A DNA stretch of 64,000 nt, taken from positions 1-64,000 of the forward strand of contig CAVLBI010000133.1 of the NCBI GenBank assembly GCA_963661295.1. The letters run 5' to 3'. Origin of the DNA: UBA3789 sp963661295 (GTDB lineage Bacteria; Bacillota_I; Bacilli_A; RF39; UBA660). Positions within the stretch are counted from its first letter, which is position 1. Every line of letters begins with the position of its first letter. A program made the translations under genes and the position numbers. This document shows positions 9,157-17,718 of the stretch, in pieces. The notes beneath the pieces are model-generated. The model saw only the letters and a list, made by a program, of their open reading frames with translations, searched no databases and was not told where the DNA came from.

Positions 9157-9798
9157 ATGGAATATTTAACTATTCTTTTCAGATCAACATTATTTTATCT
9201 ACTTATAAATTTATTTTATAGATTAATGGGTAAAAGAGAAATTGGTGAATTATCAATAATGGACTTTATAGTATCAATATTCATTGCTGAAGTCGCAGGT
9301 ATTTCTATAGAAAACTATGATGATAGTATATTTCGTTCCTTAATACCAATCATTGTCTTAGTATTACTTCAAGTAATTTTTTCATTTATCACTCTAAAAA
9401 ATAATAAATTTAGAGAAATTGTAGATGGAAAACCATCAGTAATAATAAAAGAAGGAAAGATTAATTTTGAAGAAATGCTTAAACAAAGATATAACCTAGA
9501 TGACTTATTAACTCAACTAAGAGAAAAATCAATAAAATCAATTGTTGATGTTGATTATGCAATATTAGAAACAAGTGGTAAACTATCAGTCTTCGCAAAA
9601 GATGAGAAAAATAAAGACTATCCATTAGCCGTAATATTAGATGGAAAAATAGAAGAAGATGTCCTAAAAGACATAAATAAAAACACATTCTGGTTAGAAG
9701 ACCAACTAGAAAAGCAAAAAATTTCACTAGATGAAGTATTCTATGCATTTTACAAAGATAAAGATTTATATATAATTGAAAAATCTAAGATAAAATGA
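9157..9798 (+). CDS. DUF421 family membrane protein (YetF-like)
   Basis: A 213-residue protein with three N-terminal membrane helices including the family motif RLMGKREIGELSIMDF near residues 22-37. A soluble domain follows (KPSVIIKEGKINFEEMLKQ, then SIVDVDYAILETSGKLSV). This is the DUF421/DUF3290-associated YetF family; its function is not firmly known. The reading frame can open with a GTG at 9148, but that GTG is part of GGGTGAG, the ribosome site for ATG 9157. Confidence 0.88.
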   Translation: MEYLTILFRSTLFYLLINLFYRLMGKREIGELSIMDFIVSIFIAEVAGISIENYDDSIFRSLIPIIVLVLLQVIFSFITLKNNKFREIVDGKPSVIIKEGKINFEEMLKQRYNLDDLLTQLREKSIKSIVDVDYAILETSGKLSVFAKDEKNKDYPLAVILDGKIEEDVLKDINKNTFWLEDQLEKQKISLDEVFYAFYKDKDLYIIEKSKIK

Positions 9799-9843
9799 CA
9801 ATATTCCCTATACAATATTTGTAATATTATCTTGGTGAAACAA

Positions 9844-10998
9844 ATGAAAAAAACAATTTTAATAGTATTATCATTATTTCTATTATTATCAATGAATCAA
9901 AAAAAAGAAGAAACAGAAAAAGAATCTACTGAAACAAGAGCTATCTTTATAAGTTATATTGAACTAAGTAAATACATAAAAGGAAAAGATTATGACACAA
10001 GCAAAAATAATATAAAAAATATGATTAATAATATAGAAAAATTAAAATGTAACACAATAATATTACAAATAAGATTTGGATCAGATGCTATATATAAATC
10101 AAATATATATCCCACTAGTATGCACATAGTTGAAAATGAAGGAGATGAATACTATGATGTTTTAAAATACTTCATAAATATATCCCATAAAAAAAATATT
10201 AAAGTAATTGCCTGGATTAATCCCTATAGAATAAGAACAACAGAAGATATATCTACCATATCCGAAAAAAATCCTGCATATAAATATCTAGATACAGATA
10301 TTGTCTACATAAACAATGGAATATATTATAATCCATCAAAAAAAGAAACAGAAGATTTAATAATAGAAGGAGTAAAAGAAGTATTAGAATACAAAATAGA
10401 TGGACTATTGTTTGATGATTATTTCTATCCTGATACAAAAATAGACGAAAAAGACTACCAAGAATATATAAAGAATAATAACTATATAGAGCCTGATAAA
10501 TATAGATTAAATATAGTAAATGAAACAATCAAAAAGGTACATAAAGAGTGTTCTAATAAAAATATAGAATTCGGTATATCTCCTGATGGTAATATTGAAA
10601 ATAATTATAATAAAAACTATGCAGATGTTAAAACTTGGTTAAAAGAAAAAAACTATGTTGATTTTATTATGCCTCAAATATATTATGGCTTTTATAACAG
10701 TACAAGAGCATATACAAAAGTTATACATGAATGGGAGTCTCTTATAGAAAATGAAGATATTGACTATTATATAGCTCTTGCATTTTATAAAGTAGGTAAA
10801 GAAGATAAATATGCGAAAAATGGGTTTAACGAATGGATAGAAAATGATAATATCATAATGAAAGAAATAATATTATCAAGAAATCTAAAAAATTATAAAG
10901 GATTTAGTCTGTTTAGATATGACAATATCTTTGATAGTGATACATATTCAAGTACTAGTTTAAAAGAAATAGAAAATCTAAAAAAAGTATTAAAATAG
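9844..10998 (+). CDS. Exported GHL10/DUF187-type glycoside hydrolase-like protein
   Basis: A 384-residue protein with a short signal sequence (LIVLSLFLLLS). The (beta/alpha)8-type domain carries RAIFISYIE, CNTIILQIR, KVIAWINPYRIRT, GLLFDDYFYP and FIMPQIYYGFYN, the conserved strands of the GHL10 (DUF187) family that is thought to act on cell-wall or other surface glycans. The acidic pair DD in FDDYFYP is at a typical catalytic position. ATG 9844 is chosen over TTG 9832 because CTTGGTGAA is the ribosome site. It is followed by prepilin genes, in a block of surface functions. Confidence 0.82.
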   Translation: MKKTILIVLSLFLLLSMNQKKEETEKESTETRAIFISYIELSKYIKGKDYDTSKNNIKNMINNIEKLKCNTIILQIRFGSDAIYKSNIYPTSMHIVENEGDEYYDVLKYFINISHKKNIKVIAWINPYRIRTTEDISTISEKNPAYKYLDTDIVYINNGIYYNPSKKETEDLIIEGVKEVLEYKIDGLLFDDYFYPDTKIDEKDYQEYIKNNNYIEPDKYRLNIVNETIKKVHKECSNKNIEFGISPDGNIENNYNKNYADVKTWLKEKNYVDFIMPQIYYGFYNSTRAYTKVIHEWESLIENEDIDYYIALAFYKVGKEDKYAKNGFNEWIENDNIIMKEIILSRNLKNYKGFSLFRYDNIFDSDTYSSTSLKEIENLKKVLK

Positions 10999-11020
10999 TT
11001 TTTCTAAAATAAACTATTTT
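10992..11020 (+). terminator. Weak terminator-like hairpin
   Basis: AAAATAGTTT pairs with AAACTATTTT right at the stop of the hydrolase gene. There is only a short T run, and the -10 of the next gene follows directly. Confidence 0.5.
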
Positions 11021-11022
11021 GA

Positions 11023-11028
11023 TATAAT
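11023..11028 (+). promoter_or_regulatory. -10 element of the prepilin gene
   Basis: TATAAT at 11023-11028, 22 bases before the prepilin ATG. The -35 region falls inside the preceding hairpin and is poor. Confidence 0.45.
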
Positions 11029-11049
11029 TGAGTAGAAGGTAGTGATAAA

Positions 11050-11610
11050 ATGAAAAATAATAAAGGATTTACTCTAGTAGAAGTTCTAGCAATGTTATTA
11101 GTACTTGGAATAATTGTTGGTATTACAATTCCTAACATAACAGGTATTTTAGGTAGTCAAAAAGAAAATATATTAATTGAAGATGCAAAAAAATTAATAA
11201 ATGATGCTGAAACGCAAATGACTATAAATTCAAAAATAAAAAAACCAGTAAACAGTAGTCAATGTGTAATATTTACACTTGATTATTTAGATAAGAATGA
11301 AGATGTAGTAAAAGGAAACGATAATGCTGTATACTCAAGGACAATGTCAGTTGTGGTAGTATCTAAACATGGTAAACAATATGACTATAAGGTAAGATTA
11401 CTTGAAAATGTAGATGGAATATATTATGGATTTGATAGTGTAGGAAAAGATAGCTTGGAATCTGGTAGTGCAAAAAATGCTTTAAAAAATGTTACAGAAG
11501 GACTTGTAGACTTTAAAGACAAGTCATCAACAACACAAGCACAAAGTGCTATGGGATCAACTACAATATGTGGATGTCAATCATCAAACTTAGTAGATTT
11601 CTATGGATAA
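11050..11610 (+). CDS. Type IV prepilin-like protein
   Basis: A 186-residue protein starting with a class III signal: a short basic leader (MKNNKG), cleavage before FTLVEVLAML with Glu at mature position 5, then a ~20-residue hydrophobic helix. A prepilin peptidase should cut after the Gly, and the helix would pack into a pilus or pseudopilus core. The C-terminal domain holds CQSS and a second Cys pair that may form a disulphide. It has its own -10 and ribosome site (GAAGGTAGTGA). Function as adhesion, DNA-uptake or twitching subunit cannot be told. Confidence 0.85.
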   Translation: MKNNKGFTLVEVLAMLLVLGIIVGITIPNITGILGSQKENILIEDAKKLINDAETQMTINSKIKKPVNSSQCVIFTLDYLDKNEDVVKGNDNAVYSRTMSVVVVSKHGKQYDYKVRLLENVDGIYYGFDSVGKDSLESGSAKNALKNVTEGLVDFKDKSSTTQAQSAMGSTTICGCQSSNLVDFYG

Positions 11611-11717
11611 ATTTATATAATAAAAAACAGTGTAAACTATGCAATAAATTATTGCAAAAAAAATTTAGACATGATATATTGATATTGTAACAATAAGATA
11701 AGAAAGAGAGTGAAAAA

Positions 11718-12314
11718 ATGAAAAAGAATTTGAGAAGTGCTGGATTTACATTAATCGAGTTACTTGCAGTTATTACAATTTTAGGTATTTTAATGATGGT
11801 AGCAATCCCATCAGTATCTCGTACAATTGAAAACGCAAGACGTGATACATTTGCAGATGTTGCAAAAGAGTATGTTAATCAAGTTAGAAATGCTGTACTT
11901 GCAGATGAATTAAACTGTGGTACAGGAACAAATGTACAAAGCGTAGGAGCAACACCAGATGGAGTGTATTATTATGAAATTGATACAACTTCAACTGGAA
12001 CAACAGATTTAATGGAATCAGGTGGAAAATCATCTTGGTCAAATGCTGAAATCAAAGGTTATGTTGCTTGGAAGAAAGAAACAAAAACAACTAGTGGAAC
12101 AAATACAAAAACAACAACAACTTATGCAACATTATTAGTAGACGCTGGAGAACATGGTATTGAGACATTTACTCTTGAAAAAGATATTTCAAGATCAAAA
12201 GTAACAACAGCAGCATCAACTAATAAATATGCAAATGCAATATCTGGTATTAGTACTACTGTTGGAGCTACTACTGCATTTGGAAAAACACCTACAAAAT
12301 GTACATTAAAATAA
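11718..12314 (+). CDS. Type IV prepilin, likely a major subunit
   Basis: A 198-residue prepilin with leader MKKNLRSAG and mature start FTLIELLAVITILGILMM, Glu at position 5. The globular part is rich in Thr, Ser, Gly and Ala with few charges and two Cys (DELNCG; TKCTLK at the C terminus) that probably form the D-region disulphide. GTG/GCA/CGT codons make it less AT-biased than its neighbours, and it has a strong AGAAAGAGAGTG ribosome site and its own terminator, consistent with high expression. The major-subunit role is inferred. Confidence 0.85.
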   Translation: MKKNLRSAGFTLIELLAVITILGILMMVAIPSVSRTIENARRDTFADVAKEYVNQVRNAVLADELNCGTGTNVQSVGATPDGVYYYEIDTTSTGTTDLMESGGKSSWSNAEIKGYVAWKKETKTTSGTNTKTTTTYATLLVDAGEHGIETFTLEKDISRSKVTTAASTNKYANAISGISTTVGATTAFGKTPTKCTLK

Positions 12315-12326
12315 TTTAAATATTAC

Positions 12327-12353
12327 AAAAGAACTTTTCATAAGTTCTTTTTT
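12327..12353 (+). terminator. Terminator after the prepilin gene
   Basis: AAAAGAACTT, TTCA loop, AAGTTCTTTT and a T run. Confidence 0.88.
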
Positions 12354-12403
12354 CTTGTCAGAATATAATTAAAATTGATATACTAATCTAGGAGATGATT
12401 AAT

Positions 12404-13291
12404 ATGCCAATACTTGGATGTCACGTTGGATTTAAAAAAGATACACAATTATTAGGAAGCCTACAAGAAACCCTAAGTTATAATGCTGATACATTTATGT
12501 TTTATACAGGAGCTCCTCAAAATACAAAAAGAAATAATATAGAAGATGGACTAACTCTTCAAGCTCTTAATATTATGAAAGAAAAAAATATTGATTATTC
12601 TAAAGTAATTGTTCATGCCCCATACATTGTAAATTTATGTAATGAAAACAACTTTTCATTCTCAGTTTCTTTCTTAACAGAAGAAATGAATAGGTGTAAT
12701 TTATTAGAAGTAAAATATATGGTACTTCATCCAGGAAGCCATGTAGGTATTGGTGAAGAAGCAGGACTAAATAATATTATTAAAGGTCTAAATCTTGTAT
12801 TTGAAAACTTAAAAGATAACAATAATGTAACAATACTTCTAGAAACAATGGCTGGAAAAGGGACAGAGCTTGGAACAACAATAGAACAATTAAAATATAT
12901 AATTGATAATATAAATGATAAAGATCATATTGGAGTATGTCTAGACACATGTCATTTAAATGATGCAGGATACGACCTAAATAATTTTGATGATTACCTA
13001 GACTCATTTGATAAATTAATTGGAATAAATAAAATAGGGTGTATACATGTAAATGATTCAAAGAATGATATATCATCACATAAAGATAGACATGAAAATA
13101 TAGGTTTTGGTACAATTGGATTTGATACACTAATAAATATTATCTACAACAAACGTCTAGAAAACATTCCAAAAATACTAGAAACACCATATGTAGATAA
13201 AAAATACCCACCATATAAATATGAAATAGAAATGATAAGAAAAAAAGAATTTAATAAAAATTTAATAGAAACAATAAAGAAGCAAGATTAA
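12404..13291 (+). CDS. nfo: Deoxyribonuclease IV (AP endonuclease)
   Basis: Base-excision repair enzyme of the EndoIV/AP2 TIM-barrel family, cutting 5' of abasic sites with a trinuclear zinc centre. Visible ligands are GCHVG near the start, HAPY, HPGSH, LLETMAGKG, CLDTCHLNDAGYD, HVNDSK and HKDRHENIG, in family order. Length of 295 residues is normal. ATG 12404 is used because AGGAG (12390-12394) touches the upstream ATG 12395. It converges on the DUF2624-like gene, the same pairing as nfo-yqfT in Bacillus. Confidence 0.96.
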   Translation: MPILGCHVGFKKDTQLLGSLQETLSYNADTFMFYTGAPQNTKRNNIEDGLTLQALNIMKEKNIDYSKVIVHAPYIVNLCNENNFSFSVSFLTEEMNRCNLLEVKYMVLHPGSHVGIGEEAGLNNIIKGLNLVFENLKDNNNVTILLETMAGKGTELGTTIEQLKYIIDNINDKDHIGVCLDTCHLNDAGYDLNNFDDYLDSFDKLIGINKIGCIHVNDSKNDISSHKDRHENIGFGTIGFDTLINIIYNKRLENIPKILETPYVDKKYPPYKYEIEMIRKKEFNKNLIETIKKQD

Positions 13292-13304
13292 TGCTTCTTT
13301 TCTT
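13276..13304. terminator. Terminator between convergent nfo and DUF2624-like gene
   Basis: AAAGAAGCA pairs with TGCTTCTTT (9 bp) around the nfo stop, followed by T-rich sequence. Confidence 0.8.
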
Positions 13305-13552
13305 TATAAATACTTCCTTTTATACTCAATATATAAACTAAGTAATTCTTTATATAAAACAGGATTTAACTTATCTCTAATGCTTTTAAAGACTTTAATA
13401 TTTTCATCAAGTAATTCATTATAATTATACATAATAAAATCATAAATAATAATAGCTTCATCATCACTATATTTGATGTTTTTCATATCAGCAAACTTTT
13501 TTAGATCATTTACTGTCAATTTATTTATATTATTTCTAATAAGTTCTTTAAT
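13304..13552 (-). CDS. DUF2624 (YqfT)-like small protein, probable ATT start
   Basis: A small soluble helical protein beside nfo, as YqfT is in Bacillus. With a TTG start at 13519 it would be 71 residues but would have no ribosome site and would lack the usual DUF2624 N terminus. In frame, an ATT codon at 13552-13550 follows directly after a stop (TAA 13555-13553) and lies 8 bases after a strong AGAGG (13565-13561). That start gives 82 residues beginning IKELIRNNINKLTVNDLKK, which fits the family pattern of a short helix before the DLLKYA-like helix. No ATG or GTG is available. Family assignment is moderate; the ATT start is inferred. Confidence 0.65.
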   Translation of the reverse strand: MKELIRNNINKLTVNDLKKFADMKNIKYSDDEAIIIYDFIMYNYNELLDENIKVFKSIRDKLNPVLYKELLSLYIEYKRKYL

Positions 13553-13624
13553 TTATATCACCTCTCAACAAAATATATGAAATTTTTATTTAATTATGTG
13601 TTAAACTATTACTAGGTGAAAAAA

Positions 13625-15673
13625 ATGTATAAAAACAAGAAGAGTAAAAAAATAAATTTTGATAAAATAATTAATTTTAGATTTACTATTATTTTAGTAT
13701 TAGTAGTTATTTTATTTGGGGTATTATTTATATCAGTGACAAATGTTATGCTTGTAAATAATAAGAAGTATAGCGAATCATTAAAGAAACTATCATATAC
13801 AGAAATAACAGGTAGTAGTAGTCCAAGAGGAAGAATATATGATAGGAATCATAATGTAATAGTTGATAATAAAGCATTAAAAACAATTATATATAAAAAA
13901 GCTAAAGGAACTAAAAATACTGAAATGATAGAAACAGCATCAATTGTTGCGCCTCATCTTGACTTAGATTATTCCAAACTAACAGATAGAGCCAAAAGAG
14001 AATACTACTATGCGAAAAATAAAGATGAATGTAATAAGTTAGTAACAAGTAAAGAAATAGAAAAAGTAAATCAAAGAAAAATGACACAAACCGAATTAGA
14101 GGAATTGAAGCTTGCTCGAATTGATGAGGAAAAATTGAACTTCTCTGATGATGAAAAGAAAGTAGCTTATCTTTATTATTTAATGAATAAAGGTTATACT
14201 TATGAATCTAAAATTATCAAAAGTAACGCAACAGATGAAGAATATGCCTATATTTCTGAACATAATGAAGATTTAAATGGATTTAATACACAGATTGATT
14301 GGGAAAGGGTCTATCCATATGGTGACGTATTTAGAACTCTTCTAGGAAATGTTTCAACATCGACTCAAGGTCTTCCAGCGGAAGAAAAAGAATATTACTT
14401 AAAAAAAGGATATAGTTTAAATGATAGAGTAGGAACAAGTTATATTGAAAAGCAATATGAAGAATATCTTCATGGTGAAAAAGCTGTATATGAAGTAGTT
14501 AATTCCCATGAAACTAAGTTAGTAAAAGAAGGTTCTCGTGGTAAAGATATAGTCCTAAGTATTGACATAAATCTTCAACAAGCAGTTGAACAAATTTTAG
14601 CAGAAGAAATTACAAAAGCAAAAACTGAACCAAATACTGATTATTATGATCACTCAAGTGTTATAATTCAAGACCCATCAACTGGAGAAATTTTAGCTAT
14701 GGCAAGTAAAAAATATGTAAATGGACAAATAGTCGATAATACATCATCACTATTAACATCACCAATAACTCCAGGTTCTGTAGTAAAAGGAGCATCAATG
14801 CTTGTAGGATATAATACTGGGGCCGTAAAAATTGGCGAAAAGATGCTTGATGAATGTGTAAAAGTTGCAGGAACACCAGAAAAATGCTCATCAGTTAATA
14901 ACTTAGGCGTAATTGATGATATAACAGCTCTTGCAAAAAGTAGTAATGTTTATCAGTTCAAAATAGCAATCCGTGTAAATGGTCAAGAATACTATAGAGG
15001 AATGCGACTAAACTTTAATCAAAAAGCATTTGACACCTATAGAGAAATGTATCATTCATTTGGTCTTGGAGTCAAAACAGAAATTGACCTACCAGTTGAA
15101 AGTTTAGGTTATTCTGCAAAACAAGATGTTGCAGCAGGAAACTTATTAGATTACGTAATGGGGCAATATGAAACATACACTCCAATTCAACTTTCCCAAT
15201 ATATAACAACAATTGCAAATGGTGGCGAAAGACTACAACCACATCTTTTAAAAGAAGTTCATAAGTCAAGTAGTACAGAAGAAATTGGACCAGTAGAGAA
15301 AAAGATAGAGAAAAACGTATTAAATAAAATAAATACGAAAGAAGAATATATGAACAGAGTAAAAGAAGGATTTATTGCCGTACTAAATAGCCCAGGAGGA
15401 TATGGAGTAGGTTACATGTCAAAAGATATGAAGCCAGCTGGTAAGACAGGAACATCTCAAAGTTTTATTGATACAAATAATGATGGTATAATAGATACAG
15501 AAACAATTACCAGTTCGTTTGTAGGTTATGCTCCATATGATAATCCAAAAATGAGTATCATGGTAACGTCACCTGATTCATCACATCCAAATTCAAGCTA
15601 TAATTACGCAAGTTTAGTAACATATCATATAACTCAAAAAATATCTCAAAAATACACAGAGCTATATGGATAA
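13625..15673 (+). CDS. Class B penicillin-binding protein (transpeptidase)
   Basis: A 682-residue peptidoglycan DD-transpeptidase of the PBP2/FtsI group. It has a cytoplasmic basic start, one membrane anchor (about residues 20-45), a dimerisation domain with GSSSPRGRIYDRN, and a C-terminal transpeptidase domain. Catalytic motifs are SxxK (S385-V-V-K388 in TPGSVVKGAS), SSN in AKSSNVYQ, and KTG in AGKTGTSQS. There are no PASTA repeats. Start is ATG 13625; the GTG at 13616 is part of the AGGTGA ribosome site. It is followed by a sortase 61 bases downstream. Whether it serves elongation or division cannot be decided. Confidence 0.93.
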   Translation: MYKNKKSKKINFDKIINFRFTIILVLVVILFGVLFISVTNVMLVNNKKYSESLKKLSYTEITGSSSPRGRIYDRNHNVIVDNKALKTIIYKKAKGTKNTEMIETASIVAPHLDLDYSKLTDRAKREYYYAKNKDECNKLVTSKEIEKVNQRKMTQTELEELKLARIDEEKLNFSDDEKKVAYLYYLMNKGYTYESKIIKSNATDEEYAYISEHNEDLNGFNTQIDWERVYPYGDVFRTLLGNVSTSTQGLPAEEKEYYLKKGYSLNDRVGTSYIEKQYEEYLHGEKAVYEVVNSHETKLVKEGSRGKDIVLSIDINLQQAVEQILAEEITKAKTEPNTDYYDHSSVIIQDPSTGEILAMASKKYVNGQIVDNTSSLLTSPITPGSVVKGASMLVGYNTGAVKIGEKMLDECVKVAGTPEKCSSVNNLGVIDDITALAKSSNVYQFKIAIRVNGQEYYRGMRLNFNQKAFDTYREMYHSFGLGVKTEIDLPVESLGYSAKQDVAAGNLLDYVMGQYETYTPIQLSQYITTIANGGERLQPHLLKEVHKSSSTEEIGPVEKKIEKNVLNKINTKEEYMNRVKEGFIAVLNSPGGYGVGYMSKDMKPAGKTGTSQSFIDTNNDGIIDTETITSSFVGYAPYDNPKMSIMVTSPDSSHPNSSYNYASLVTYHITQKISQKYTELYG

Positions 15674-15734
15674 TATTTGACAAAAAAAGAAAAAATTAAT
15701 ATTATAGGAAATATTTTAGAAGTTAGGAGTACAA

Positions 15735-16517
15735 ATGAAGTTTGAAGAGTATAAAAAAATAAATATGAAAAAAGTAATACTTAAACCCTTATTAATATTA
15801 GTAGTAATAATATTAATTTTTTCTAGTATAACAATTTATCTATTTACAAAAGAAAACAAAGATAATAACCAAACATCAAATAAAAAAGATGATGTAGTAG
15901 AAAAAGTAAAACCAGTAAAATCGGTAGAACCATATTACAATGAACTACCAACTGCAAGAGAAAATTATAATAATCAAAATATTATGGCAAAAATCGAAAT
16001 ACCAAACATGAATATTAATAATTATGTAACAAGAGCAGATAACAATAGTTATTATCTAAATTACAATCTTTATAATGTATATGATCAAATTGGAGCTCCA
16101 TTTATAGACTACAGAAATACAGATCTTGTAAATGCAAAACAAATAAATATTTATGGACATAATACTCAAAATGAAGCAATTTACGATAAATTGCCATTCG
16201 TTAATTTAGAAAAATATACAGACCAAGCAACATTCGAAGCAAATAAAACAATATATTTATATCTAGATGAAAAGAAAGTAGAATATAAAATAATCGCAAT
16301 TAAGATAGTAACAACAGACATAGAACATATGAAAGTATCATTTAGTAGTGATAGTGACTTCAAAGAACATACAGAAAAATTACTCTCTGATAGTTTATTT
16401 AGAGACACATCAGAAAAAGTCACAAAAAAAGACAGATTACTAGTTCTACAAATATGTCACTATGATCCAATGGATTCATATTTATTAGTAATAGCAAAAA
16501 CAGTTAATGAGCAGTAA
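15735..16517 (+). CDS. Sortase B-like protein, catalytic Arg replaced
   Basis: A 260-residue membrane-anchored sortase: one N-terminal membrane helix (about residues 17-37), a Lys-rich linker, then a class B-like domain. The catalytic His is H142 (IYGHNTQNE) and the Cys is C241 (LVLQICHYD, in place of the usual TLSTC). In SrtB the Arg lies directly before the last strand (RIVVVAK); here that position is Y249 in SYLLVIAK. So two of the three catalytic residues are present. It would act on the outer face; no LPXTG or NPQTN substrate was recognised in the window. Alignment is by eye. Confidence 0.82.
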   Translation: MKFEEYKKINMKKVILKPLLILVVIILIFSSITIYLFTKENKDNNQTSNKKDDVVEKVKPVKSVEPYYNELPTARENYNNQNIMAKIEIPNMNINNYVTRADNNSYYLNYNLYNVYDQIGAPFIDYRNTDLVNAKQINIYGHNTQNEAIYDKLPFVNLEKYTDQATFEANKTIYLYLDEKKVEYKIIAIKIVTTDIEHMKVSFSSDSDFKEHTEKLLSDSLFRDTSEKVTKKDRLLVLQICHYDPMDSYLLVIAKTVNEQ

Positions 16518-16520
16518 TCA

Positions 16521-16549
16521 TTGAAAAAATACAAATTTTATGTTATAAT
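16521..16549 (+). promoter_or_regulatory. Sigma-A promoter of the small lipoprotein gene
   Basis: TTGAAA (16521-16526), 17-base spacer, TATAAT (16544-16549), 27 bases before the ATG. Confidence 0.75.
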
Positions 16550-16575
16550 ACAGCCATATTAAAGGGGATGTTAAT

Positions 16576-16773
16576 ATGAAAAATCTAAAAATAATATGGC
16601 CAACTGTACTAGCATTTTTACTTATTGGAACACTTAATTCATGTCAGGACTATCAAAAAAATCATACTTCAAAAGAATCAGAAAATATAACTTTTAAAGT
16701 AGAAAGCGTTGATTTTGATAAAGTATTTATCAAAGCAACACCAGAAGAAATCGAAAAAACAAGAACAAAATAA
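16576..16773 (+). CDS. Small lipoprotein
   Basis: A 65-residue protein with an N-terminal hydrophobic stretch ending in a lipobox-like LNSC, so Cys23 is probably lipidated after cleavage. The mature part of ~43 residues is charged and ends with TPEEIEKTRTK. It has its own consensus promoter and an AAAGGGGATG ribosome site. No family was recognised. It sits between the sortase and rpmG. Confidence 0.7.
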   Translation: MKNLKIIWPTVLAFLLIGTLNSCQDYQKNHTSKESENITFKVESVDFDKVFIKATPEEIEKTRTK

Positions 16774-16814
16774 CTAAATATTAATAAAAAGCTCATATTA
16801 TTATAAAAAAGCTT

Positions 16815-16842
16815 TTGCAAATTAAGAAAACTTTGATATAAT
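16815..16842 (+). promoter_or_regulatory. Sigma-A promoter of rpmG
   Basis: TTGCAA (16815-16820), 16-base spacer, TATAAT (16837-16842). Confidence 0.65.
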
Positions 16843-16871
16843 ACCTATAGACGTGTAAGGAGGGAAGGAAA

Positions 16872-17036
16872 ATGGCTAAAGTAGGAAACAGACAATACAA
16901 AACATTAGTATGTAGTGAATGTAAAGAAGAAAACTACAGAGAAGAAAAAAACGTAAGAAACACAACAGAACGTCTTGAACTTAACAAATACTGTCCTAGA
17001 TGTAGAAAACATACTACACATAAGGAAAAAAAATAA
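16872..17036 (+). CDS. rpmG: Ribosomal protein L33 (zinc form)
   Basis: A 54-residue protein of the large ribosomal subunit. Two CxxC pairs (CSEC and CPRC) bind zinc, with the typical core TERLELNKYCPRCRKHT. The ribosome site AAGGAGGGAAGGAA is strong, and a consensus promoter precedes it. It has its own terminator, separate from efp. Confidence 0.95.
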   Translation: MAKVGNRQYKTLVCSECKEENYREEKNVRNTTERLELNKYCPRCRKHTTHKEKK

Positions 17037-17037
17037 A

Positions 17038-17066
17038 AATAAAATAAGCTAATAACTTATTTTTTA
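17038..17066 (+). terminator. Terminator after rpmG
   Basis: AAAATAAG pairs with CTTATTTT around a short loop, followed by Ts. Confidence 0.75.
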
Positions 17067-17085
17067 ATTTATTAGAGGTGAATTT

Positions 17086-17643
17086 ATGATTAGTACAAAT
17101 GATTTAAAAAATGGAATTACAATTGAATATGAAGGAAATATTTATGTTGTAATGGATACACAACATGTTAAACCTGGAAAAGGTGCTGCTATTGTAAAAG
17201 CAAAACTTAAAAATCTAAGAACAGGAGCTATCTTTGAACAAACATTTAATGCTGGTGTTAAAGTAGCAACTGCACGTATTGAAAAACAATTAATGCAATA
17301 TCTATATAATATGAACGATATTTATTATTTCATGAATATGGATTCATATGAACAATTAGAGTTAAATGCATCTCAAATTGGAAATCAAGCAAAATTCCTT
17401 AAAGAAAACCTTGAAGTTTATATTACAAGCTATGAAGGAGAAATTTTAGGATTAGATTTACCAGATAAAGTTGAATTAGTTATTACTCACACAGAACCTG
17501 CAGTAAAAGGAAATACTACAACAAATGCCTTAAAAGATGCAGAATGTGAAACTGGATTAATGGTAAGAGTTCCATTATTCATTGAACAAGGTGAAAAAAT
17601 AATTATTTCTACATCAGATGGAAAATATGTATCAAGAGCTTAA
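17086..17643 (+). CDS. efp: Elongation factor P
   Basis: Relieves ribosome stalling at polyproline stretches. The 185-residue length and three-domain order are normal: a KOW-like N-terminal domain with the modified-residue loop HVKPGKGAAIVK (Lys near residue 32), an OB domain, and a C-terminal domain ending SDGKYVSRA. GAGGTGAATTT precedes the ATG. A terminator overlaps the end of the gene. The modification enzyme is not in the window. Confidence 0.97.
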   Translation: MISTNDLKNGITIEYEGNIYVVMDTQHVKPGKGAAIVKAKLKNLRTGAIFEQTFNAGVKVATARIEKQLMQYLYNMNDIYYFMNMDSYEQLELNASQIGNQAKFLKENLEVYITSYEGEILGLDLPDKVELVITHTEPAVKGNTTTNALKDAECETGLMVRVPLFIEQGEKIIISTSDGKYVSRA

Positions 17644-17656
17644 TGCTCTTTTTTTA
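17635..17656 (+). terminator. Terminator after efp
   Basis: AGAGC, TTAAT loop containing the stop, GCTCT and seven Ts. Confidence 0.85.
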
Positions 17657-17718
17657 TTGACTCCGATGTTTTAAATAATTATAATAACTAACTAGTCAGA
17701 AAGAATTGGTGAATAATA

